The translations under genes were made by a program, and so were the position numbers. A stretch of 64,000 nucleotides of DNA, from the NCBI GenBank assembly GCA_963764955.1, contig CAVXVE010000017.1, positions 136,034 through 200,033 on the forward strand, written 5' to 3'. This document shows, piece by piece, positions 18,653 through 27,655 of this stretch. This DNA is from Roseiarcus sp963764955. GTDB lineage: Bacteria; Pseudomonadota; Alphaproteobacteria; Rhizobiales; Beijerinckiaceae. Positions within the stretch are counted from its first letter, which is position 1; each line of letters starts with the position of its first letter. Under the pieces are notes generated by a model. The model made no database searches. It had not been told where the DNA came from and saw only the letters and a program-made list of their open reading frames with translations.

Positions 18653-19447
18653 ATGCTTTTCGCCGTGAGTGGTCTTGAGGGTTGCGCGGTTAAGGCGAGC
18701 GACGGCGATGACGTCGGTTCGGTCAGGGACTTCCTGTTTGACGATGAGACCTGGAAGATCCGCTGGATGGTGGTCGGCGCCGGTCATTGGCTGGCGGGCC
18801 GCAAGTTCTTCATCCACCCCTCGGCGATTGCGCCGCTCACGCTGCCGCCGAAGTCCAAGCTTCCGATGATGAGCTCAGGAGAGGCGCTCGAGCTCACGGT
18901 CAATCTGACCAGGGCTGAGATCGAGGCCGGCCCGCACGCGCAGGAAGACGATCCGGTGAGCGGGGATATGCAGGCGCTCCTCTACGACTATTACGGTTGG
19001 GATCCCGATTGGGGCGTAACGCATTTCGGCGCCGTCCTGCCCAGTGCGGAATCCGAAATCGTCCTGGACGCGGCCCGACGCGAGAGGGAAGCGCAAAACC
19101 CGCCGCTCGACGGAGCCGATCATCTGCACGGCGTCGCCGCGGTCAAGGGTTACTACGTTCACGCCGTGGATGGCGACATCGGCCATGTCGAGAACGTTCT
19201 CGCCGACGATGCGAATTGGGAGATCCGCTATTTCGTCATCGCGACACGCAACTGGTGGCCCGGCAAGATCGTGCAGCTTTCGCCCTATGCGGTGAAGGCC
19301 ATCGACTGGTTCGGCGAGCACATCAATATGAACGTGACCCGCGATCAGGTGCGGTCCGCTCCGGCCTGGGATCCGCTGGCGATGATGGACAAGGCGAACG
19401 AGGACGCGCTCCACAGCCATTTCGGCTGGCCGGGCTACGGGCGGTAG
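18653..19447 (+). CDS. PRC-barrel domain protein
   Basis: Protein of 264 residues with two PRC-barrel domains. The first (residues 1-85) reads VKASDGDDVGSVRDFLFDDE and WKIRWMVVGAGHWLAGRKFF; the second (about 155-235) reads YYVHAVDGDIGHVENVLADD and WEIRYFVIATRNWWPGKIVQ. Such two-domain proteins are widespread in Hyphomicrobiales, and their role is unknown. No partner gene is adjacent. Confidence 0.88.
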   Translation: MLFAVSGLEGCAVKASDGDDVGSVRDFLFDDETWKIRWMVVGAGHWLAGRKFFIHPSAIAPLTLPPKSKLPMMSSGEALELTVNLTRAEIEAGPHAQEDDPVSGDMQALLYDYYGWDPDWGVTHFGAVLPSAESEIVLDAARREREAQNPPLDGADHLHGVAAVKGYYVHAVDGDIGHVENVLADDANWEIRYFVIATRNWWPGKIVQLSPYAVKAIDWFGEHINMNVTRDQVRSAPAWDPLAMMDKANEDALHSHFGWPGYGR

Positions 19448-19800
19448 GCGGAGGCTGACGAGCTCTGGCGCGATCGAGTCCCGCTCCTGAGGGCTGGCCA
19501 CTGAATAAGGAAAGCTGATCGAGATCGGCGCCGATCCCCGACGGTCTTGGACGGCGCCAGCGCTGTATGGAACCGGCAACCCGATTGAGACAATCGCCAA
19601 TACCGGCCATATTGGCCGTCGTCGGGGCGGCATCCGGCGCGAATATTACTCAGTGTAAACTTTGCTTGTTGGTTTCGAAACCGTGTTCGGTGAAGGGATA
19701 GCTATTGGAGCGCCGCGAACACGATTGAAAGGTCATCGGGCTCGGGCGCGTGCTCGGTAAGAGGCGCCGGGAGAGGTTCGGCAAGAGACATCTGGAGTGT
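19448..19800. other. Intergenic stretch without recognised gene
   Basis: No convincing coding frame. It holds an AT-richer patch around 19640-19690 and ends at the inverted-repeat arm that begins the GIY-YIG unit. Confidence 0.4.
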
Positions 19801-19829
19801 GTGTCACCCCCGCGAAAGCGGGGGTCCAG
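19801..19829 (+). repeat. 29-bp palindromic repeat, left copy
   Basis: GTGTCACCCCCGCGAAAGCG followed by GGGGTCCAG. It contains its own hairpin, CCCCCGC-GAAA-GCGGGGG. An exact reverse-complement copy is at 20261-20289, on the other side of the GIY-YIG gene. Confidence 0.85.
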
Positions 19830-19854
19830 AGGCGCCGCACACACTCCTCGAAAA

Positions 19855-20153
19855 TCAATTGTTCAGCGTCTCGTAAAGGTCTCGCCAGTCCGGATTGAAC
19901 CGCTCGATCAGCTCCAGCTTCCACCGTCGCTCCCATTTCTTCAACTGCTTTTCCCGCACGATCACATCCCTGACATCGTCGTAGTGTTCGTACCAGACGA
20001 GCGTCTTGACGCTGTATTTCGTGGTGAACTGCGAGTCGACCCCATTGCGGTACTGAAACGCGCGCGCTCCGAGAGCGTTGGTTACGCCCACATGAGACGC
20101 GTTCCGTTGCGCCGACTCGCCATGATGTAGACGCTGTAGCGTCGCTCTCCCAT
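19855..20153 (-). pseudogene. GIY-YIG nuclease family protein (frameshifted)
   Basis: Small single-domain GIY-YIG protein (about 99 residues expected), related to the UvrC N-terminal nuclease. The start is MGERRYSVYIMASRRNGT (20153), carrying the family's YSVYI and MAS-RRNGT motif. The frame breaks near 20095-20105 and continues as GVTNALGARAFQYRNGVDSQ, then VKTLVWYEHYDDVRDVIVRE, KQLKKWERRWKLELIERFNP and DWRDLYETLNN. It is flanked by perfect 29-bp inverted repeats, which suggests that gene and repeats form a unit. A truncated N-terminal copy is at 53140-53201. Role unknown. Confidence 0.8.
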
Positions 20154-20260
20154 CAACGCCCTTGCCAATGCAGTCGCCTTCAGCCGTGCCGAAAGCGGGG
20201 TCCAGCATGTGATGTGTCGCAGCCAGGCCGCTTCGCGGTCAAGCGCCCGCAGATGTTTGT

Positions 20261-20289
20261 CTGGACCCCCGCTTTCGCGGGGGTGACAC
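20261..20289 (-). repeat. 29-bp palindromic repeat, right copy
   Basis: Exact reverse complement of 19801-19829 (CTGGACCCCCGCTTTCGCGG followed by GGGTGACAC). Together the two copies bracket the GIY-YIG gene in inverted orientation, 460 bp outer span. Confidence 0.85.
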
Positions 20290-20485
20290 GGTGGGACCGA
20301 CATCGGCTGCATCAGCCGTGAGCGGCGCCAGCTCGGAAGTGACCGGACCGGCATTATTCGTCGGCAATACGGCTTAGGGTGACTGGCCGTCCGGGAGAGC
20401 GCGCCCCGTTTCTCACCCAAAGGCGTTCGAACGAACGCCGTCTCACGACGGCTGTCGAGCGGGGCTGCAGTGCGCGAAATCCGGG

Positions 20486-20920
20486 CTAGGAGAACGGGTC
20501 GCGCACCTCCAGGGAATCGAATCTCCGAAAGTCGCGGTCGTGGGTATAGAGCGTCCGGACGCCGTGCTGGAAAAGGATCGCCGCGACGTGCGCGTCGGGT
20601 ACGAGGTTTCCGCGCACCGGCATGTCGCCACCGACATGTTTGTATGCGTCCAGAAAGCCGTCCTGCTCCGACACGACGCGCACATGCGGCAGCCCGACCA
20701 GCGCCGCGACATTGCCGAGCGCTTCGTCGGGGTTGAGCGGCGCCGCGAAGATGCGGGGGTGGGTGGCGATGCGGAGATATGCCATGAGCGTCGGCCAGGT
20801 CAGGCAAAGGATCTCGGGGCCGGCGGCGCAGCTTTCGACAAAGCGGCGGGCGCGGTCATGACGGTCGCTCGATTGGTCGGACGCATAGAGGAGCACGTTC
20901 GCGTCGAGCGAGTAGCTCAC
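20486..20920 (-). CDS. vapC: PIN-domain toxin, VapC family
   Basis: PIN-domain ribonuclease of 144 residues. Acidic active-site residues are visible: Asp6 in SLDANVLLY, Asp109 in VPDAHVAAI and Asp128/Asp130 in THDRDF. It starts at GTG 20920, overlapping the antitoxin stop by GTGA, the usual coupling of a VapBC operon. As a toxin it would cleave tRNA or other RNA when free of VapB. Confidence 0.9.
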   Translation of the reverse strand: MSYSLDANVLLYASDQSSDRHDRARRFVESCAAGPEILCLTWPTLMAYLRIATHPRIFAAPLNPDEALGNVAALVGLPHVRVVSEQDGFLDAYKHVGGDMPVRGNLVPDAHVAAILFQHGVRTLYTHDRDFRRFDSLEVRDPFS

Positions 20921-21153
20921 CGAGGATCCGCGTCCAGGGCCGCGTAAACGGCTTCCTTGTCCGAGAGATCGACTCGAGCCTTCATGGCGCGAGACGTCCA
21001 GCGGAACGGCGGGGTCGCGCGCGGGGAGCGGCGCCGGGCCAGCGCTTCGGCAAGCAGCTCGGAGACGATCGCCCCCATCGATCGGCCTTCTCTTTCGTGA
21101 AGCGCCTTGACCTCACGCAGGATGGGAGCCTCGATATCCAGGGTGGTGCGCAT
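20917..21153 (-). CDS. vapB: VapB-type antitoxin
   Basis: Antitoxin of 78 residues beginning MRTTLDIEAPILREVKALHE, a ribbon-helix-helix DNA-binding fold, followed by GRSMGAIVSELLAEALARRR and a C-terminal toxin-binding tail (KEAVYAALDADPR). It overlaps the toxin gene by four bases. An upstream ATG (21180) would add nine residues, but MRTTLD is the usual family start. It likely represses its own operon. Confidence 0.88.
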   Translation of the reverse strand: MRTTLDIEAPILREVKALHEREGRSMGAIVSELLAEALARRRSPRATPPFRWTSRAMKARVDLSDKEAVYAALDADPR

Positions 21154-21412
21154 GATGTTTGATGCTATACGCACCGACATCTAATGTCAAAGCGGCGCGG
21201 GGGAATCGATCCTCCGCAAACGGGAAGCCGGCGCGGCCGAAGCTATGACGAACGAACAATTCCTTTCCACAATTGGGAAGGCGTGCTACATGTATTTCTG
21301 ACGAACAGAGCTCCGCCCGGCGGAGCGGGCCCTGCGCGAACGGATCAGGAGACCGGATGAATTATGGGCTCGAGGCGCTTCGCGCACAACCTCAGACGCG
21401 AGTTGAGGCGGC

Positions 21413-21562
21413 GGAAAATTTTTTCACTTTTTTCGCTCATAACCCTTTGAAAAGTCCCGATTCCGAAAAGTAAAAAAAGCGAAAGAAAGCGAAAAAAAGC
21501 CATTTTGCTTTTTTTCTCTTTCGTTTTCTTTCGTCCAATTCGCGCCTTGGTTGCATCCGGGC
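21413..21562 (+). repeat. NPLKSPDSEK-hairpin repeat, copy A
   Basis: Low-GC element. The core at 21441-21473 reads AACCCTTTGAAAAGTCCCGA then TTCCGAAAAGTAA and can be translated NPLKSPDSEK-stop. Directly after it lies a long purine-rich hairpin (about 21476-21533) with arms GCGAAAAAAAGC and GCTTTTTTTCTC around CATTTT. A near-identical copy in opposite orientation is at 28722-28875, and a third with another hairpin is at 54620-54752. An upstream frame starting MNYGLEALRAQPQTRVEAAE is open into the core. Confidence 0.75.
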
Positions 21563-21586
21563 TTCGGGCGCTCGGCCTTGGCCGGT

Positions 21587-22918
21587 TCAGGCGAAGGCGC
21601 GGGCGGCCGCCTTGTGCCTGGCGATCAGGGCGGGGAGGTCGACGCCCTCGGGCTGCCCGTCGATCACCCGCCATGTCCCCGCGACCATCACCCGGTCGGC
21701 GCGATGCGCCCCGCAGAGCGCAAGCGCCGCGATCGGGTCCTGGGCGCCGCTGAAGCGCGGCTCGTCGAGCGTATAGAGCGCGAGGTCGGCCTGCATACCG
21801 GCTGCGATCGCGCCGATGTCGTCGCGGCCGAGGCAGCGCGCCGAGCCTTCCGTCGCCCAGAGGAGCGCATCGTAGGGCGTCACCGCCGAGGGCCCGTAGC
21901 TCAACCGCTGGAGCATGAGGGAATGGCGCACGGCCTCCATCATGTTGGACGAATTGTTCGAGGCTGAGCCGTCGACCCCAAGCCCGATCGCGACGCCCGC
22001 AGTCTCGAGCTCCTTCACCGGGCAGACGCCCATGCCGAACGCCATGTCGGAAGCGGCGCAATGGCAGACGCTGACCCCCGCCTTGCCGAGGCGCTCGATC
22101 TCGCCGGCGTTGAAATGGATGCCATGCGCGACCCACGTCCGCGGGCCGAGCCAGCCGGCCTGCTCCAGGAGATCGACCGAGCGCATGCCGAACGTCTCGA
22201 CCGCGTAGACGTCCTCGTCGAGCGACTGGCAGAGATGGGTGTGCAGGCGGCAATCGTAGCGCTCGGCGAGTTCGGCCGATCCCTCCATCACCCGCTTCGG
22301 CACGGCGAGCGGCGAGCAGGGCGCAAGCGCGACGCGGATCATCGCGCCGGGCTTGGGGTCGTGATAGCGGCCGAGCACCCGCTCGCTGTCTTCAAGGATC
22401 GTCTCCGAATCCTGCACGATCGAGTTCGGGCTGCAAGCCCCCGTCCTTCTCGGAAATGCCCATCGAACCGCGGGTGACCGTCATCCGCAGGCCGAGCCTC
22501 GTCGCCTCCTCGACTTCGATGTCGATCGCGTTCTCGAGGCCGGGGGGAAGAGATTGTGATGGTCCGCCGCGGTGGTGCAGCCGGAGAGGATGAGTTCGAT
22601 GAGCGCCATCCTGACGGCGATGCGCAGGGCCTCGGGCGTCATGCGGTCCCATCGCCGCTCCATCGTGACCAGCCAGGGAATGAGCTCCTTGCCGAAGCCT
22701 GCGGGGTGGGCGCGCGTCAGCGTCTGGTAGAAATGATGATGGGCGTTGACGAGCCCCGGCAAAACGACATGGCGGGAGGCGTTGAAAGTCGTGTCGACAG
22801 GGGTCGCGGGCGATCGTCCGCGCGCCACGCGTTCGACGATCTCGCCGCCCTCCACGACGATTCCACGCTCGGAATCGGCTGCGAGGATGGCGAGCGGGTC
22901 CTTGATCCATAAGCGCAT
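21587..22918 (-). CDS. 8-oxoguanine deaminase-like amidohydrolase (two frameshifts)
   Basis: Amidohydrolase-superfamily deaminase of about 445 residues. It starts MRLWIKDPLAILAADSERGI (22918); metal-binding histidines occur in LVNAHHHFYQTLTRA (60-62), and further motifs are HTHLCQS, VAHGIHF and GLGVDGSASNNSSNMMEAVR. The NAHHHFYQTLTRA block is characteristic of 8-oxoguanine and related purine or triazine deaminases (AtzA/TrzN/SsnA group). The frame shifts near 22545 (after HHNLFPP) and again near 22425 (before DSETILEDSERVLGRYHDP). It is divergent from an NMT1-type binding protein, which may supply a nucleobase-like substrate; that link is inference. Confidence 0.8.
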
Positions 22919-23192
22919 GCGATGGGTGGGCTCCGTTTCCGAGGAAGGGAGAGAACGGGCCGCATAGGCGACGCGAGCCGAAAGGTAAAGGCTTGAGGGG
23001 TCACTCTCGGTACCCCTTGTCCGCCAAGACGTTTTACGAGATTGTATTCGACGCTGGGAATTTCGGCTCTTATTGTGGGGCGTTGCTGGGGCGAGTGTGA
23101 GGCGCAGCGTCAATCATCAAAACGCAGCCCCACGGCGAACGGCGGCGCGGCCGCTGAGCCGGCCTGCGAACTGGACTCTGGGAGGACTTCGA

Positions 23193-24191
23193 ATGCGCGT
23201 TGCGATCATCGCGGCGTTGGCGGGGGCGATCGGGTTCGCCGGACCGGCCGTCGCCCTCGACAAGGTGACCTTTGGCACCAATTGGGTCGCCGACCCGGAG
23301 GCCGGGGGTTATTACCAGGCTCTCGTCGACGGGACTTACGCCAAATACGGCCTCGACGTCACCATTCTGCAGGGCGGGCCGACGTCAAACGGCGGCATGC
23401 TGCTGATCGCCGGCAAGATCGAGTTCTATATGGGCGGCGACATGATCGGCGATTTCCTCGCCGTCGAGCACGACATTCCGACCATCGCCGTGGCCGCTCA
23501 CTTCCAGAAGGACCCGCAGATTTTCATGTCGCATCCCGGAGTGGGTCTCGACAAATGGGAAGACCTTCCCAACGCGAACCCGGCTTTCGTCAGCGCCGGC
23601 GCCGTCAACACGTTCTGGGCATGGATGCGGCTCGCTTACGGCTTCAAGGACGAGAACATCAAGCCTTACAACTTCAATTCGGCCCCGTTCATCGCTGAGC
23701 CGCATTCGATCCAGCAGGGGTATCTGACCTCCGAGCCGCTCGAGGTCCAGAAGCAGGGCGGTTTCAAGCCCAACATCTTTCTTCTCTCCGATTATGGCTA
23801 CACGACCTACTCGAACCTGGTCGAAACCCGCCGCGAATTTGTCGAGAAGCATCCCGACATCGTCCAGCGCTTCGTCGACGCTTCGACCATCGGCTGGTAC
23901 CACTATATGTATGGCGACAACGCGAAGGCCAATGAGGCGATCAAGAGGGAGAATCCGGAAATGACGGACGACCAGATCGCGTTCTCGATCGCCAAAATGA
24001 AGGAATACGGCATCGTCGATTCCGGCGACACCCTGAAATTGGGTATTGGCGCGATGACCGACGCTCGATGGAGCGACTTCTACCACACGATGGTGAAGGC
24101 CGGGGTGGTTAAGGCAGGCATCGACTACAAAAAGGCCTACACCCTTCAGTTCGTCAGCAAGGGCGTCGGCCTCGACTTGCGTCCGAAGTAA
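23193..24191 (+). CDS. ABC transporter substrate-binding protein (NMT1/ThiY-like)
   Basis: Periplasmic binding protein of 332 residues with signal peptide MRVAIIAALAGAIGFAGPAV (cleavage after VA-LD). The core FGTNWVADPEAGGYYQALVD and GLDVTILQGGPTSNGGMLLI place it in the NMT1/THI5-like group, which binds pyrimidines, riboflavin, taurine or related small molecules. GGGAGGAC precedes ATG 23193. The matching ATPase and permease are probably the genes at 25935-27547, although two minus-strand genes lie between. Divergent from the purine-deaminase-like enzyme. Confidence 0.9.
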   Translation: MRVAIIAALAGAIGFAGPAVALDKVTFGTNWVADPEAGGYYQALVDGTYAKYGLDVTILQGGPTSNGGMLLIAGKIEFYMGGDMIGDFLAVEHDIPTIAVAAHFQKDPQIFMSHPGVGLDKWEDLPNANPAFVSAGAVNTFWAWMRLAYGFKDENIKPYNFNSAPFIAEPHSIQQGYLTSEPLEVQKQGGFKPNIFLLSDYGYTTYSNLVETRREFVEKHPDIVQRFVDASTIGWYHYMYGDNAKANEAIKRENPEMTDDQIAFSIAKMKEYGIVDSGDTLKLGIGAMTDARWSDFYHTMVKAGVVKAGIDYKKAYTLQFVSKGVGLDLRPK

Positions 24192-24209
24192 CCGCCGTCC
24201 GCCGGCGCA

Positions 24210-24743
24210 CTATTTCTGCGACGCCGGCAGCGCGTTGTAGACGGCGGGCGGCAGGACGGCGGAGACGCCGATCGTGACGGGCTCTTTCGGCCCGAAGTTC
24301 TTGACCCTGTTGCTGACGGGCGGCAGGCTCTTGAGAAAGGCGGCGATGGCCTCCGCGTCGGCGTCGGCGAGATGCGAAAATGCCGCGTAGGGCATGACAG
24401 GACTGAGGTCTCTCCCCTCTGGCGTTTTGCCAGTGCGGATCGTGGCGATGATCTGACCGTCAGTCCACTTGCCAAGGCCGGTGTCTTTGTCGGGCGTCAG
24501 ATTCTCCCCCACAAATACACCCGCGCCGGGAATGGCGAAGCCGACGTCGGAGCCGCCGAGATAGCGCTTCATGTCCGGCGCGCCGAGAAGAGCGCCGGGC
24601 GTGTGACAATCCGAGCAGCCGGCGATCGTCACCAGATAGCGCCCGCGGGCAATCTGCGCGTCGTCGGCGGAAGCGGGAAACGGGATGGACACAACAGCGG
24701 CCAGCGCCGCGCCAAGGGTCGTGGCGAACAGATGGCGCATCAT
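24210..24743 (-). CDS. Exported class I cytochrome c
   Basis: Cytochrome c of 177 residues with signal peptide MMRHLFATTLGAALAAVVSI (cleavage after ASA). Heme attachment is CSDCH in AGCSDCHTPG, with the distal methionine in LSPVMPYAAFSHL. The pattern RGRYLVTIAGCSDCH is that of diheme/monoheme cytochromes accompanying dehydrogenases. The start overlaps the methyltransferase stop by four bases (ATGA), so the two are one operon; the functional connection is unclear. Confidence 0.9.
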   Translation of the reverse strand: MMRHLFATTLGAALAAVVSIPFPASADDAQIARGRYLVTIAGCSDCHTPGALLGAPDMKRYLGGSDVGFAIPGAGVFVGENLTPDKDTGLGKWTDGQIIATIRTGKTPEGRDLSPVMPYAAFSHLADADAEAIAAFLKSLPPVSNRVKNFGPKEPVTIGVSAVLPPAVYNALPASQK

Positions 24744-25519
24744 GGCTCTTTTCCCTTTCCAGCGGTCGCGAGACTCACGGCGTCGCCCGATATTGGAATT
24801 CCGGCTAGATGTTCGGGAACCAGCCAGCGCTGTGTCGGATCGGGCTCGTGCGTCACTGGCTCGATCGTCCCCCGCCACGCCACGCCCATCATCTGCGCCG
24901 TCTGGTAAGCCATCACGCTCCAGCCTTGCGCCGCCAGCGCACGCAAGCCCGCCGCCACGTGCGGCGACACCAGGTCGTGGAAGACGACCATGGCCGTGGT
25001 TTCGAGGTAGGGAGCGCAAGCGAGCGCATCCCGGATCGGGGCGTCGCCGTCATGGTCGCCGTCGATGAACGCGAACGACCATCGCGCGCCCGCTTCGCCA
25101 AGCCGGGTGACCGATTCGGGACTCGTTTCCGGAACGAGGATCGTCGTCGAGCTTCCGCCGGCGCCCTGGATCACTTCTTCGAATTCGCGCCGCCATTCCG
25201 CGTCTGCGAGCAGCGGCTCGACAATGTGAAGCGGCGCAATCCCGGCGGCGACGAGATAGGCGGTCGACCAGCCGCGCCACGCCCCGATCTCGATCCCGCC
25301 CCGTCCCTTGAATGCGCGCGCGTTGGAGTAGAGGATTGATGCTTCGTCGCGATTGATGAACCCGACCGTCGGATTCCGTCTGTCGACGCGAAACGGATGG
25401 TCGATCTGCTTGCGAAAGTAAGGCCAAGTGGAGGCGCTTTTGTCCGCCTCGATCATGTTCGGAAACAGGTGATCGAGAATGGGCGCTTCGAGATTGGCGG
25501 CGACGTAATCTTTAGCCAT
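24740..25519 (-). CDS. Class I SAM-dependent methyltransferase (Methyltransf_24 type)
   Basis: Protein of 259 residues starting MAKDYVAANLEAPILDHLFP. The SAM motif is GGIEIGAWRGWSTAYLV, with an acidic IDGDHDGDAPIRDALA region and VVFHDLVSPHVAAGLRAL, as in Methyltransf_24/cephalosporin-hydroxylase-like proteins. It overlaps the cytochrome c gene. The upstream 415 bases (25520-25934) carry no gene. Acceptor unknown. Confidence 0.82.
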   Translation of the reverse strand: MAKDYVAANLEAPILDHLFPNMIEADKSASTWPYFRKQIDHPFRVDRRNPTVGFINRDEASILYSNARAFKGRGGIEIGAWRGWSTAYLVAAGIAPLHIVEPLLADAEWRREFEEVIQGAGGSSTTILVPETSPESVTRLGEAGARWSFAFIDGDHDGDAPIRDALACAPYLETTAMVVFHDLVSPHVAAGLRALAAQGWSVMAYQTAQMMGVAWRGTIEPVTHEPDPTQRWLVPEHLAGIPISGDAVSLATAGKGKEP

Positions 25520-25934
25520 GAACCGGGGGGACGGACCGAAGGAACGAAATCGGCCGCGCGGTGTTCCGATTAACGAGTTGTTCTGGCGCGGCGGCTGGCG
25601 GGATCGAAGCGAATGACACGCTGCGCCGCCGCGCGTCAATGGGCAGTCCTTCGGCGCTCGTCGGCGCCGCAATGCAGCAAATATCATCCCTTGTACTCGG
25701 CTTGTTCTGGCATTACCTGATGTTTGACCGAGAAAAGCGAGGTCTATAATGTCCGTGGTCAAGCGCATTGAGCAGCCCGCGCAAGAGGAAGACCTTGGGA
25801 GGGACCGATGCAAATGGTGAAGGGCGTCGGAGATCATAAAAGAGCTCGGGTTACGAGAGGCACGGAATTTGCGTTTTGAGGGGGTGGGGCTCCCGGCCTG
25901 AACCGCCGGCGCCAAGAGACGACAGGTTCGCACG
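25520..25934. other. Divergent intergenic region
   Basis: Region between the methyltransferase (minus) and the ABC ATPase (plus). No open frame has convincing coding character. An AT-richer stretch around 25670-25760 may hold promoters for both directions; no riboswitch or clear operator was recognised. Confidence 0.4.
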
Positions 25935-26765
25935 ATGAACACGATTGCGACGCTGAGGACGAATGAGACCGCGGTCCGGGTGGCCGCGCCGCCGCTGGTG
26001 ACGCTGCGGGGGGTGCACAAGGTTTTCGCCAATCAGGTTACGGCTCTGGAAGGCCTTAACCTCGACGTTCGGGCGGGGGAGTTTCTCTCCTTGCTGGGGC
26101 CGTCCGGTTGCGGCAAGTCAACGGTTCTGCGGTTGCTGGCTGGTCTCACGGCTCCGACGCAGGGCGAGATTGTCTGGCGTACGCAATGCCCGGAGCTCGG
26201 TTTCGTATTCCAGGAGCCGACGCTGACGCCCTGGTCGGATGTGTTCACCAACGTCTGGCTGCCCTTGCGCCTCGCCGGCGTGTCGAAGGAAAAGGCGCGG
26301 CCGCGCGTCGAAGAGGCGCTGGAGCAGGTCGGGCTTGCGGGTTTCGCCAAGGCCTATCCCCGTCAATTGTCCGGCGGCATGAAGATGCGGGTGTCGATCG
26401 CCCGCGCGCTCGTGACGCGTCCGACTGTCCTCCTTATGGACGAGCCGTTCGCCGCTCTGGATGAGATCACACGCCTCAAGCTCAATGACGATTTGGCCGC
26501 GCTCCGGTCGTCGCTAGGAGCGACGGTGGTGTTCGTCACCCATTCGGTGTTCGAGAGCGTCTATCTGTCGGACCGCATTGTGGTGATGGCGGCGCGGCCA
26601 GGACGGGCGGTTGCAGAAATCGTGGTCGAATTGCCCACCGCGTCGCGTCAGGAGGGATTCAGGCTGTGCAAGGCCTATTCTGACACCTGCGTCCAGACTT
26701 CGGAAGCGCTCCACGTGGCGATGGGCGATCGGCCGCCGAAAATGCTCAAGGCCGAGGCCCAGTGA
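25935..26765 (+). CDS. ABC transporter ATP-binding protein (NitT/TauT type)
   Basis: ABC ATPase of 276 residues: Walker A GPSGCGKST, Q-loop FVFQEPTL, signature LSGGMKMRVSIARAL, Walker B LLMDEPFAALDE and switch VTHSVFES. It belongs to the SsuB/TauB group that energises NMT1-type uptake systems. The stop overlaps the permease GTG (GTGA). Confidence 0.93.
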   Translation: MNTIATLRTNETAVRVAAPPLVTLRGVHKVFANQVTALEGLNLDVRAGEFLSLLGPSGCGKSTVLRLLAGLTAPTQGEIVWRTQCPELGFVFQEPTLTPWSDVFTNVWLPLRLAGVSKEKARPRVEEALEQVGLAGFAKAYPRQLSGGMKMRVSIARALVTRPTVLLMDEPFAALDEITRLKLNDDLAALRSSLGATVVFVTHSVFESVYLSDRIVVMAARPGRAVAEIVVELPTASRQEGFRLCKAYSDTCVQTSEALHVAMGDRPPKMLKAEAQ

Positions 26766-27547
26766 GCAGAGACGACTTTGTCGGCTATGCGGTGCCGGCC
26801 ATCACTTTGGGGATGGGGCTGTTCGCCTGGGAGGCGCTGGTCCGCTATTTCGCCGTCCCGTCCTATCTTCTGCCGGCCCCAAGCCTCATCATCGCGACCC
26901 TCATCACCGATTGGCCGACGCTTTCGGCCTCGCTATGGGTGACTCTCTCGATTACGCTCAAGGCTCTCGGGATCGCGGTCATTGGGAGTGTCGGGCTGGC
27001 AATTATTTTCGCGCAGTCGCGACTTGTCGAGCGTGCGTTCTACCCATTCGCGGTCGCCATGCAAGTGACGCCGATCGTCGCCATCGCCCCGCTCCTGCTG
27101 ATCTACCTCACACCCGGCATAGCGGTCCTGGTGTGCGCCTTTCTGGTGGCGTTCTTTCCTTTGCTGGCGAACACCACGCTCGGGCTCTCTTCGGCGGACC
27201 ACAATCTGGTTGACTTGTTCCAGATGTATCGCGCCTCGCGCATGCAGCAATTCATGTTGCTCAGGTTGCCCTCGGCTCTGCCTTATTTTCTCGCGGGCCT
27301 CAGGATCAGCGGCGGGCTCGCTTTGATCGGCGCGATCGTCGCCGAAATCGCCGCCGGGTCCGCCGGCCAGGGATCGGGGCTTGCATATCGCATCGTCGAG
27401 TCCGGATTTCGCCTTAATATCCCGCGAATGTTCGCCGCGCTGCTCTTGATTTCGGTCGCAGGCATCACAATTCATCTGCTGCTGACTGCGCTGTCGCATT
27501 GGTTGTTGCGCGATTGGCACGATAGCGAGCGCGGGCGAGAAAGCTGA
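26762..27547 (+). CDS. ABC transporter permease (NitT/TauT type)
   Basis: Inner-membrane permease of 261 residues with about six helices. The EAA loop is seen in YRASRMQQFMLLRLPSALPY. Start GTG 26762 is translationally coupled to the ATPase. The likely partner binding protein is at 23193-24191. Substrate unknown; family members carry sulfonates, pyrimidine precursors or nucleobase-like compounds. Confidence 0.92.
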   Translation: MSRDDFVGYAVPAITLGMGLFAWEALVRYFAVPSYLLPAPSLIIATLITDWPTLSASLWVTLSITLKALGIAVIGSVGLAIIFAQSRLVERAFYPFAVAMQVTPIVAIAPLLLIYLTPGIAVLVCAFLVAFFPLLANTTLGLSSADHNLVDLFQMYRASRMQQFMLLRLPSALPYFLAGLRISGGLALIGAIVAEIAAGSAGQGSGLAYRIVESGFRLNIPRMFAALLLISVAGITIHLLLTALSHWLLRDWHDSERGRES

Positions 27548-27655
27548 ACCAAACAAGTTAGTTAACCGTATGACTTAAGACGGCGGGGGCGCCTTTGCGT
27601 CCGGTGCGCCGCCGGGCGGGCTAAATCTGCGCCGACAACAAGAAGGCGAGGTCAT

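Noticed and set aside
25520..25934. A TPP or other riboswitch upstream of the NMT1-type ABC genes
   Set aside because: None of the conserved TPP elements (CTGAGA, ACCTGAT) or another known aptamer core could be found.
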